A stretch of 64,000 nt of DNA from positions 18,219,166-18,283,165 of the forward strand of contig OX381717.1 of the NCBI GenBank assembly GCA_947462335.1, written 5' to 3'. The stretch comes from Harmothoe impar (taxonomy: Eukaryota; Annelida; Polychaeta; Phyllodocida; Polynoidae). The notes under the pieces are model-generated. The model saw nothing but the letters and a program-made list of their open reading frames with translations. It made no database searches and had not been told where the DNA came from. Made by a program: the position numbers and the translations under genes. Every line of letters begins with the position of its first letter. Within the stretch, counting starts at the first letter, position 1. Shown one piece after another: positions 63,501 to 64,000 of this stretch.

Positions 63501-64000
63501 TGTTTTTAGTGGGTTTATGTATCTAAACATTCCTTTCATCTTCTTAACAGGACTCGCTGGTGTGCCTTTCACTGCAGAGAATATATTGGAGGGCACCACT
63601 CTAAAGGAGATTGATGTAAGTACTCTGACACCAAAATTGAATCTCTCAACTGTCACATCAAATCACACTTTGTAGTCCAATTAGTTGTGTCCCTCCTTGC
63701 GTCAATATGTTATCATAAATTTTATTCACCCAATATCACTGTCGTGTTTTCCCTTGAGGAAGTGGGGGGGGGTGGTTATATCACACTGACGCATAGTATG
63801 GAGTGGTTTTATACCAAGAACAGAATGGTCAGAAAGGGAACTAACTTTGACACAATTTAAGCCCCTCACACTCATCAAATATCTCTTTATCACACTAAAG
63901 GTAAACTATCTCATTTTTAACAGATCGGACAGACACCTGTCAAGATGGTAGACTTGTTGACAGTCAAACCAGAGGTCGTCCAAGACAGTGACCGAGTCCA
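42418..64000 (+). CDS. Gene 2: P-loop - ZU5 - UPA - CARD protein (FIIND-CARD-like), 3' end outside window
   Basis: Sixteen exons are phase-consistent: 42440-42601 (or from ATG 42418), 44595-44680, 44951-44970, 45575-45759, 46922-47121, 47369-47614, 48539-48688, 49166-49375, 50010-50029, 50227-50309, 51875-51948, 62157-62331, 62804-63007, 63273-63350, 63551-63615 and 63924 onward, giving about 680 residues so far. ZU5-UPA followed by CARD is the order in the C-terminal part of NLRP1 and CARD8. There, autoproteolysis leaves a CARD fragment held by the N-terminal part. A cytosolic sensor or signalling role here is inference from that order. The 10.2-kb intron after 51948 contains the Polinton. 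The start is uncertain: ATG 42418 is in frame with no intron, but CTCTCCAG at 42432-42439 is also a good acceptor. Confidence 0.75.
42898..43740. repeat. Possible solo LTR or other retroelement fragment (minus orientation)
   Basis: More CpG-rich than its surroundings. Read on the minus strand it has AATAAAGAGTAATTTCTAACA at its end, like an LTR polyadenylation region closing with CA. A TGT start near 43739 is possible, but no target-site duplication was found. It lies in the intron after the P-loop exon. The assignment is tentative. Confidence 0.25.
44277..44546. mobile_element. GGCCAAA-ended MITE, second copy
   Basis: The ends GGTCAAAGAAAAGGTGTGTT and AACACACCTTTTTTTGGCC are inverted and flanked by TTA (44274-44276 and 44547-44549). 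Same family as 17984-18628. Confidence 0.6.
44595..44680 (+). CDS. Gene 2 linker exon
   Basis: 86 nt, phase 1 to 0, encoding a Ser/Asp/Gly-rich linker with [19 protein letters not shown]. Acceptor TTACAG, donor GTGAGT. Confidence 0.65.
44951..44970 (+). CDS. Gene 2 microexon MESPSQ(R)
   Basis: A 20-nt exon between TTTGCAG and GTAAGT, phase 0 to 2. It is nearly repeated at 50010-50029. See the note on in-frame skipping of the ZU5-UPA cassette. Confidence 0.6.
45026..45306. mobile_element. GGCTGTGTCTC MITE, complete
   Basis: The ends GGCTGTGTCTCGTGAGAT and ATCTCGTGAGACACAGCC-type are inverted and flanked by ATAT on each side (45022-45025 and 45307-45310). The interior carries the family's GACCGGGTGCC / GGCACC blocks. 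Confidence 0.75.
45575..47121 (+). CDS. Gene 2 exons: ZU5 domain
   Basis: Exon 45575-45759 (phase 2 to 1) ends with the ZU5 start: [20 protein letters not shown]. Exon 46922-47121 (phase 1 to 0) carries [20 protein letters not shown] and the [10 protein letters not shown] strand. The G-G-x-L, P-G-S-x-V and I-P-P-x-A-[VI]-P series is the ZU5 hallmark of UNC5, PIDD and ankyrins. The start of the first exon is chosen at 45575 because only this AG keeps the frame with the preceding microexon. Confidence 0.85.
46171..46254. repeat. (TA)n microsatellite
   Basis: About 42 TA units with one interruption, in the intron between the two ZU5 exons. Confidence 0.98.
47369..49375 (+). CDS. Gene 2 exons: ZU5-UPA junction and UPA domain
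   Basis: Exons 47369-47614, 48539-48688 and 49166-49375, all phase 0-0. The first completes ZU5 and has RHFTEFFG at its end (HFT at 47438-47446). It then opens UPA with [17 protein letters not shown]. The second has PDVHVTLNV, and the third ends with [18 protein letters not shown], the conserved last strands of UPA. HF[S/T] at this exact boundary is where FIIND and PIDD proteins cut themselves between Phe and Ser; here the nucleophile would be Thr. Cleavage is inferred, not shown. Confidence 0.8.
48045..48354. mobile_element. GGCTGTGTCTC MITE, complete with TACA duplication
   Basis: Long inverted ends start GGCTGTGTCTCACGACCTTG. TACA flanks both sides (48041-48044 and 48355-48358). The interior repeats GTCTCTGACCGGGTGCC and its complement. 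Best-preserved copy in the window. Confidence 0.85.
48723..48859. mobile_element. CCCAG-ended AACGTT MITE
   Basis: The ends CCCAGTAAACAAAAAACG and AACGTTTTCTTGTTAGCTGGG-type are inverted, with ATAACGTTATA palindromes inside. Same family as 24976-25122. Confidence 0.7.
48862..49056. repeat. Family A inverted repeat (degenerate)
   Basis: Repeated TATAAGCCGCAC words with CTGACTCACGTACTCGC near the right end. It directly follows the AACGTT MITE. Confidence 0.5.
50010..50029 (+). CDS. Gene 2 microexon MESAQK(R)
   Basis: A 20-nt exon, phase 0 to 2, after CCTTTGCAG and before GTGATA. It is a near copy of 44951-44970 in length, phase and sequence, and lies on the other side of the ZU5-UPA cassette. 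Confidence 0.55.
50227..62331 (+). CDS. Gene 2 exons: CARD, split by the Polinton-bearing intron
   Basis: Exons 50227-50309 (phase 2-1), 51875-51948 (phase 1-0) and 62157-62331 (phase 0-1). Helix 1 is in [21 protein letters not shown], the middle exon has [20 protein letters not shown], and the last has [16 protein letters not shown] and GQSHVVTEV. The pattern matches the first CARD of gene 1 in residues, exon sizes and phases. The intron between the second and third exon is 10.2 kb, of which 7.8 kb is the mobile element. Confidence 0.8.
50488..50759. mobile_element. PIF/Harbinger-like MITE with TAA duplication
   Basis: The inverted ends GGAAGTGATCATTTTTTAAC and TTAAAGAATGATCACTCCC are flanked by TAA (50485-50487 and 50760-50762). 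It shares the GTTACTATGCTTCAAAGGG core of the family. Confidence 0.8.
51470..51593. repeat. Short palindromic TTTCTCCACAAAT repeat, complete
   Basis: The ends CCAGGATGGTGTTTCTCCAC and GTGGAGAAACACCATCCAGG are inverted, and the 124-bp interior is made of GGACGTCC and GGAGCTCC palindromes. It is related to 16791-17232 and 34466-36756 but ends in GGTGTTT rather than CTGTTT. Confidence 0.75.
52659..52726 (+). repeat. tRNA-like module
   Basis: Contains GGCCCGGGTTCAATTCCCGG, a good T-arm and B-box, and an anticodon-arm-like CGCCTATGGCG hairpin upstream. The D-arm and acceptor stem are not clean, so a tRNA pseudogene or SINE head is more likely than a working tRNA. Confidence 0.4.
53552..53680. repeat. 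Left arm of an older inverted repeat into which the Polinton inserted
   Basis: The stretch TTGGGCTCCACTACC ... ATTCTCACAAATCTGG is matched in inverse orientation by about 61733-61915 on the other side of the Polinton. Before the insertion the two arms would have been only about 0.3 kb apart, like other foldback repeats here. Confidence 0.5.
53897..53902. other. Target-site duplication TATGCA (left)
   Basis: TATGCA directly precedes the left TIR and is repeated directly after the right TIR at 61667-61672. Six bases is the Polinton/Maverick duplication length. Confidence 0.92.
53903..54292. repeat. Left terminal inverted repeat, 390 bp
   Basis: Matches the reverse complement of 61277-61666 with two substitutions by eye. 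It contains four CCAATCAGA words (CCAAT-box type), several CACGTG/TCACGTGA E-box-like palindromes, X-box-like GTTGCCATGGTAAC and GTAACCATGGTAAC, and TGTAAACA forkhead-like words. After a small indel the similarity continues to about 54341. Confidence 0.95.
54363..54375 (-). terminator. Polyadenylation signals for the minus-strand genes
   Basis: Two AATAAA hexamers on the minus strand (54370-54375 and 54363-54368), about 30 bases after the stop of the last minus-strand ORF and just inside the left TIR. Confidence 0.6.
54405..54704 (-). CDS. Polinton small protein, 99 aa, unknown function
   Basis: I do not recognise it. The ATG at 54704 is inside the end of the protease gene, so the two overlap by about 100 bp in different frames. 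It has a charged N-terminal third, a central helix-like segment ([20 protein letters not shown]), several Cys, and a basic C-terminus, [12 protein letters not shown]. It is last in the minus-strand series and is followed at once by polyadenylation signals. Position and overlap support it as a real gene; without homologues this stays moderate. Confidence 0.5.
   Translation of the reverse strand: MSNKKPQEVRHAHEQNPKAERPGRESEAIDDAVVTGCCDGGRFMEAKILCLAEMVLDLSKVVQCLLERSRPGCGGASDGGVRLCGLLSCCKSKKQAKKA
54602..55054 (-). CDS. Adenain-like cysteine protease (Polinton PRO)
   Basis: Cysteine protease of the adenovirus-type maturation protease family, which in relatives cuts capsid and core proteins inside the particle. 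150 residues from the ATG at 55054; a longer frame opens upstream with TTG, which is why the ATG is preferred. The catalytic His52 is in GQHWVAFYV, the acidic residue Asp68 in YYFDSFG, Gln99 in RIQLQD and the nucleophile Cys106 in [11 protein letters not shown]. The Gln-to-Cys spacing of 7 is as in adenain. All active-site residues are intact. It follows the 86-aa ORF closely and overlaps the 99-aa ORF. In a copy without a capsid gene, a retained protease is unexpected. Confidence 0.93.
   Translation of the reverse strand: MNTLEISRVLKENVHTKHRFLGVFSCDTIPKHPIKDTCFVSNTDPQHLPGQHWVAFYVSSTGEVYYFDSFGLPPLSAEFLSFVERSAPFKWQRNRIQLQDTSADTCGPHCVHFLIEACRTRNPKKCVMRMSKIPKLSDRAVSQKLSMMLL
55084..55344 (-). CDS. 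Short ORF resembling the N-terminus of a Maverick virion-associated protein, 86 aa
   Basis: Begins with [19 protein letters not shown] and then [16 protein letters not shown]. From memory of many marine invertebrate Polinton proteins, this opening (LPSNSSM, then a strand and a W/Y-rich turn) starts a protein several hundred residues long. Here the frame stops after 86 codons, and the protease begins 30 bp later, so the body of the protein is gone or the short form is a distinct gene. The ATG follows directly on 19 A bases that separate it from the integrase stop. Homology is by eye, so moderate. Confidence 0.6.
   Translation of the reverse strand: MNITLPSNSSMEYYPDNSLTSFRTHFDSPLLLPEAYEAALTEIILPTEWTNVHDDDLIIVVPLRTKGSLVVELTRDRHPVTDYHMN
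55345..55363 (-). promoter_or_regulatory. A19 tract directly before an ATG
   Basis: The whole gap between the integrase stop (55364-55366) and the next ATG (55344) is 19 A residues on the coding strand. Other ATGs in the element also follow A-tracts (58005-58011; 58733-58740). Confidence 0.6.
55364..56500 (-). CDS. Polinton integrase, DD35E (rve) with C-terminal chromodomain
   Basis: Catalyses insertion of the element's ends, which explains the 6-bp TSD. 378 residues. The ATG at 56500 has a perfect Kozak context, CCACCATGG. A lysine-rich N-terminus is followed by the rve core: Asp87 in QIDLMD, Asp149 in QTDKGKEF and Glu184 in ASLVERLN, with the last two 35 apart as in retroviral integrases. 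A linker with a Lys run precedes an SH3-like region, [20 protein letters not shown]. Residues 338-378 are a chromodomain ([18 protein letters not shown]). It resembles the C. elegans transposon-derived F54H12.3 type. It overlaps the end of the 396-aa ORF by 16 bp. All catalytic residues are present. Confidence 0.95.
   Translation of the reverse strand: MGKPVKRLTKKEKEKKRVVARYTDVKAPSSFTSVTKLQKHHFRHLNPAVIRDALVSLDAYTKHKPIRRKFARNKTITGAIDQQWQIDLMDMQALASHNNRFRYVVTAIDVFSRYAWAVPIKSKSGADVTEAFREMTGTGERRPRTVQTDKGKEFLNKIFQDHLKSEGIEFFTGENDDIKASLVERLNRSLKEKLWRYFTHKRTYRYVDVLHHVVSSYNRTHHKTLKMAPAQVSSENSETVFYRQDLPTNKQIDEIWKKKKKTKTSAVDVIAPGDRVRMLRTKGAFDKGYEGNWREEVVDVAKTLGSRGFELKDDKGEEIKGVFYPEEVQKVYKSRYDNNYLIDEVLRRKTVDGKELAFVRWLGYDDKFNEWIPVKKIT
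56485..57675 (-). CDS. Conserved Maverick protein of unknown function, up to 396 aa
   Basis: Two recognisable blocks: a helical one near [14 protein letters not shown], and a second, [20 protein letters not shown] followed by [10 protein letters not shown], which recurs in many invertebrate and fish Mavericks next to the ATPase and pX-like genes. In relatives it is thought to be a virion or core component; no enzyme motif is seen. The C-terminal third is acidic then basic, with Ala/Ser runs. The start is doubtful: ATG 57675 overlaps the previous stop by ATGA, but a TATA-like CTTATAAAG (57690-57698) would place the mRNA start after it. The next ATG, at 57582, skips a Thr-run and gives 365 aa. 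Confidence 0.8.
   Translation of the reverse strand: MRHLIRHLLADSTTTTTTTTATTSVIATVVPMTDSEQQQHYKRLALLDPETLYKSSRAGLLHHVPTAAATTSAATTAVAAASTSTAPNLPPLPDERTEKNESSAPATAARLPADMAYYHKQAEQSLHPDAALHQVLQFIYRDLDLVLNDPTLESREKMLKYRRLLNRLQFFLANPHNSNISSSYSSSPPAHLRQSAEEASASLLERLVNQVPKRNRTRTVALYKQLEKSGVIKWNEDGAVREMSGRRIPPEHRINIVDLLNDAARFRKTAPRPAGYSPFTKALREAVPTDSLIGNHLYKASGPGRSLDTRLADRGRKRPSFDSEEREAAAAAAAVAAADSSLQVDDQSSDDEEDDSELFQTPTSYRSVASKKRRGRNRLAASSSFTPSTGPPWANQ
57672..58004 (-). CDS. Maverick pX-like small protein, 110 aa
   Basis: A short protein with a Cys-containing helical N-terminal half ([20 protein letters not shown]), a basic stretch ([13 protein letters not shown]), then [16 protein letters not shown], a hydrophobic end. 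This layout is found in small proteins beside the ATPase in marine Polintons and resembles adenovirus pX/pVI-type processed precursors; a role in packing DNA or the particle is inference. The ATG is preceded by seven A residues. Its stop overlaps the next start by 4 bases (ATGA). Confidence 0.75.
   Translation of the reverse strand: MSSHLLERHFGTLKHLAKCSPKDCSHLIDSGSDDLIAALSEICHNLLVGNIPLSDKQLDKLRESADVLKEVGKKSTPIKKKRRVLVQEGGFLIPALIGMALPLIKSILRI
57690..57698 (-). promoter_or_regulatory. TATA-like box before the 396-aa ORF
   Basis: CTTATAAAG on the minus strand. Transcription starting about 25-30 bases downstream would use ATG 57582 rather than 57675. Confidence 0.35.
58013..58732 (-). CDS. A32-like DNA-packaging ATPase (FtsK/HerA superfamily)
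   Basis: In Polintons and related viruses this ATPase pumps the genome into the capsid. 239 residues from the ATG at 58732, chosen over an upstream in-frame start at 58801 because it follows an A8 tract and begins the conserved region. Walker A is GPSGCGKS (residues 28-35), Walker B LLILDD (104-109), and the polar sensor segment is ITQN (137-140), followed by FKNPRDM as in other Polinton ATPases. The C-terminus is lysine-rich. Eight bases separate its stop from the pX-like ATG. All motifs are intact, although the capsid gene it should serve is absent. Confidence 0.93.
   Translation of the reverse strand: MSSSKSKLFTEIHFDARLQGPFSCIISGPSGCGKSRLVDQFLSDVNNLVTPPVEKTFYHYGEWQPLFEKMQNQYGVEFREGLPSKESIAGDVEVAEDALRPHTLLILDDLMSSSNQQVVADIFTKYSHHWNVSVIYITQNLFQKSPDFRTMSLNAHYMIVFKNPRDMGQIASLSRQVFPSNAAALSSIFTHELKRPHSYLLLDFKQSTPDDLRIRSSLTSIHSQLVFVPLDKKKNKRKQ
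58733..58749 (-). promoter_or_regulatory. A8-C-A8 tract before the ATPase ATG
   Basis: On the coding strand the sequence before the ATG is eight A, one C, eight A. A TATA-like ATAAAAAGG lies further up near 58849-58857. Confidence 0.45.
58802..59099. other. Polinton intergenic region, low complexity
   Basis: Holds a TATA-like box for the ATPase, a perfect hairpin around CAGACTCC/GGAGTCTG (about 58945-58985) made of TTTGTATCAGACTCC and its complement, the GGA repeat and T runs. No gene. Confidence 0.6.
59008..59063. repeat. (GGA)n microsatellite
   Basis: About 18 GGA triplets in the gap between the ATPase and the 216-aa ORF, next to long T runs (59071-59093). Slippage here makes spurious Arg- and Gly-run ORFs on the plus strand. 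Confidence 0.95.
59100..59750 (-). CDS. Polinton protein of unknown function, 216 aa
   Basis: I do not recognise it. True ATG at 59750 in an AAATATGG context, 190 bp after a TATA box at 59968-59975, and TAA at 59100. The composition is basic and His-rich. The word APTRWA occurs twice ([11 protein letters not shown] and [10 protein letters not shown]), suggesting an internal duplication. The C-terminal part has several Cys/His ([18 protein letters not shown]), which could bind a metal. It is the most upstream gene of the minus-strand series. A PolB remnant was looked for and not seen. That it is a real gene rests on its length, TATA box and position. Confidence 0.55.
   Translation of the reverse strand: MALQRARVSKRRSREQSALLNCPAIFLSQRRERHVVEVHASLEAYRILEKCKAERHRRYTRAEKENVATWPRAVFSEQHLLYYCITAALSAPTRWAFHEKKERRYSPHPASSYKVRISAMKRFDKPIGFLGATAAPTRWARVVADVNTVSKRFDVVTCYPAYCNAAELKKIGTHYFKPYAPICICHRRAHTPYCFFETIVSQHRNRKKNGKATSFA
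59968..59975 (-). promoter_or_regulatory. TATA box upstream of the 216-aa gene
   Basis: TATAAAAG on the minus strand, followed by a GC-rich leader of about 190 nt to the ATG at 59750. Confidence 0.5.
59976..60636. other. Polinton right-hand region without a clear gene
   Basis: The position where a DNA polymerase gene would be expected holds only short frames. A plus-strand TATA-like TATATAAG lies at about 60489-60496, and an (ACT)n run at 60537-60567. Confidence 0.5.
60637..61158 (+). CDS. Doubtful Ala/Asp-rich ORF in GCTGCC repeats, 173 aa
   Basis: ATG at 60637 with a TATA-like box about 145 bp upstream. Residues 16-115 are almost only Ala, Asp, Val and Thr, encoded by degenerate GCT/GCC/GAT triplets (60650-60975). 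The last 60 residues are of normal composition and Cys-rich ([14 protein letters not shown]). The repeat is open in several frames on both strands, so the long frame could be chance. It is the only sizeable plus-strand frame in the element. Kept at low confidence. Confidence 0.25.
   Translation: MTKRRAVSDAGCDDVVVVAAAAVTAAVAAADAATHATDADAAAADAVAAADDAADNAASARSAALATVAAAVVANAHATAATAAATAATAAAEAAAAAADAAADAADAAADADVSSRVDKESSFVTLKPPVERATSSRATNATAGWCNWCRRFCSCACFSSSPTCCCYGMIVL
60650..60975. repeat. Degenerate GCTGCC/GCTGAT triplet repeat
   Basis: Long tract of GCTGCTGCC-like triplets. It is a slippage product and responsible for poly-Ala, poly-Leu and poly-Ser frames on both strands. Confidence 0.85.
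61277..61666. repeat. Right terminal inverted repeat, 390 bp
   Basis: Inverse of 53903-54292 with two differences: at the CCTCTGATTGG part near 61590 and the AAGCAGGTCA part near 61431. It ends CTATACTACT. The same CCAAT, E-box, X-box-like and forkhead-like words are present. Confidence 0.95.
61667..61672. other. Target-site duplication TATGCA (right)
   Basis: Direct copy of 53897-53902. Confidence 0.92.
61733..61915. repeat. Right arm of the older inverted repeat around the Polinton
   Basis: Contains GTAGTGGAGTCCCAGCTT and CAGATTTGTGAGAATAACTC, inverse to words in 53552-53680. Confidence 0.5.
62365..62546. mobile_element. Truncated GGGAGTG-family MITE
   Basis: Starts GGGAGTGGTCATTTTTTAAC after TAA and continues with the G-rich block and CATTACTATAGCTCAAATGGG core. 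The right inverted end is missing. Confidence 0.6.
62804..64000 (+). CDS. Gene 2 exons after the CARD: linker and start of an unidentified region
   Basis: Exons 62804-63007 (phase 1-1), 63273-63350 (1-1), 63551-63615 (1-0) and 63924 to the window end (starts phase 0). The first encodes a Ser/Pro/Thr-rich linker with [15 protein letters not shown]. The second is charged. The third and fourth read [19 protein letters not shown] then [19 protein letters not shown]. That looks like a folded domain of alternating hydrophobic strands, but I do not recognise it. The three small phase-1 exons suggest shuffled modules. Confidence 0.65.

Overview
The window is animal nuclear DNA, probably from an invertebrate. 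It has split genes with GT-AG introns, death-fold immune/apoptosis domains, AT-rich intergenic and intronic sequence, and many short inverted-repeat transposons. The gene content (DEATH, CARD, ZU5, UPA in new combinations) would suit a cephalochordate or another marine invertebrate with expanded death-fold families, but the species cannot be fixed from sequence alone. There is a 200-base assembly gap at 1191-1390.

Region 1-30 kb: no host gene could be supported. It is a mosaic of MITEs, foldback elements, minisatellites and homopolymer G/C tracts. It also holds one truncated Ty1/copia gag-protease ORF (20708-21739, minus) and a seven-unit ~146-bp satellite (22.9-23.95 kb) whose units carry RFX X-box-like palindromes.

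Region 30.2-41.8 kb: gene 1, plus strand, 11 phase-consistent exons ending in a stop at 41769. It encodes about 536 residues: DEATH-DEATH-CARD-CARD-CARD, an adaptor-like protein. Its first exon(s) were not found. Its introns hold a 2.0-kb foldback transposon nested in another repeat (34.5-36.8 kb) and a 1.5-kb foldback (38.4-39.9 kb).

Region 42.4-64 kb: gene 2, plus strand, 16 exons seen, running off the window end. It encodes P-loop - linker - ZU5 - UPA - CARD - linker - further unidentified sequence. ZU5-UPA-CARD is the order found in the FIIND-CARD part of NLRP1/CARD8. A His-Phe-Thr sits where the FIIND/PIDD His-Phe-Ser autoproteolysis site would be. Two near-identical 20-nt microexons flank the ZU5-UPA cassette, and the phases would allow it to be skipped in frame. 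The CARD of gene 1 (first copy) and of gene 2 share exon phases and a 74-nt middle exon, so they look like duplicates.

Region 53.9-61.7 kb: inside the gene 2 intron that splits its CARD, on the opposite strand, sits a complete, recently inserted Polinton/Maverick of only 7764 bp. It has a 6-bp TSD (TATGCA) and 390-bp TIRs with 2 mismatches. Its minus-strand genes are an unknown 216-aa protein, an A32-like packaging ATPase, a 110-aa pX-like protein, a 396-aa conserved Maverick protein, a DD35E integrase with chromodomain, an 86-aa remnant-like capsid-associated N-terminus, an adenain-like protease and a 99-aa protein. No protein-primed DNA polymerase B and no double-jelly-roll major capsid gene are present, so it looks like a compact derivative that depends on a helper. 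Several of its ATGs follow directly on A-tracts.
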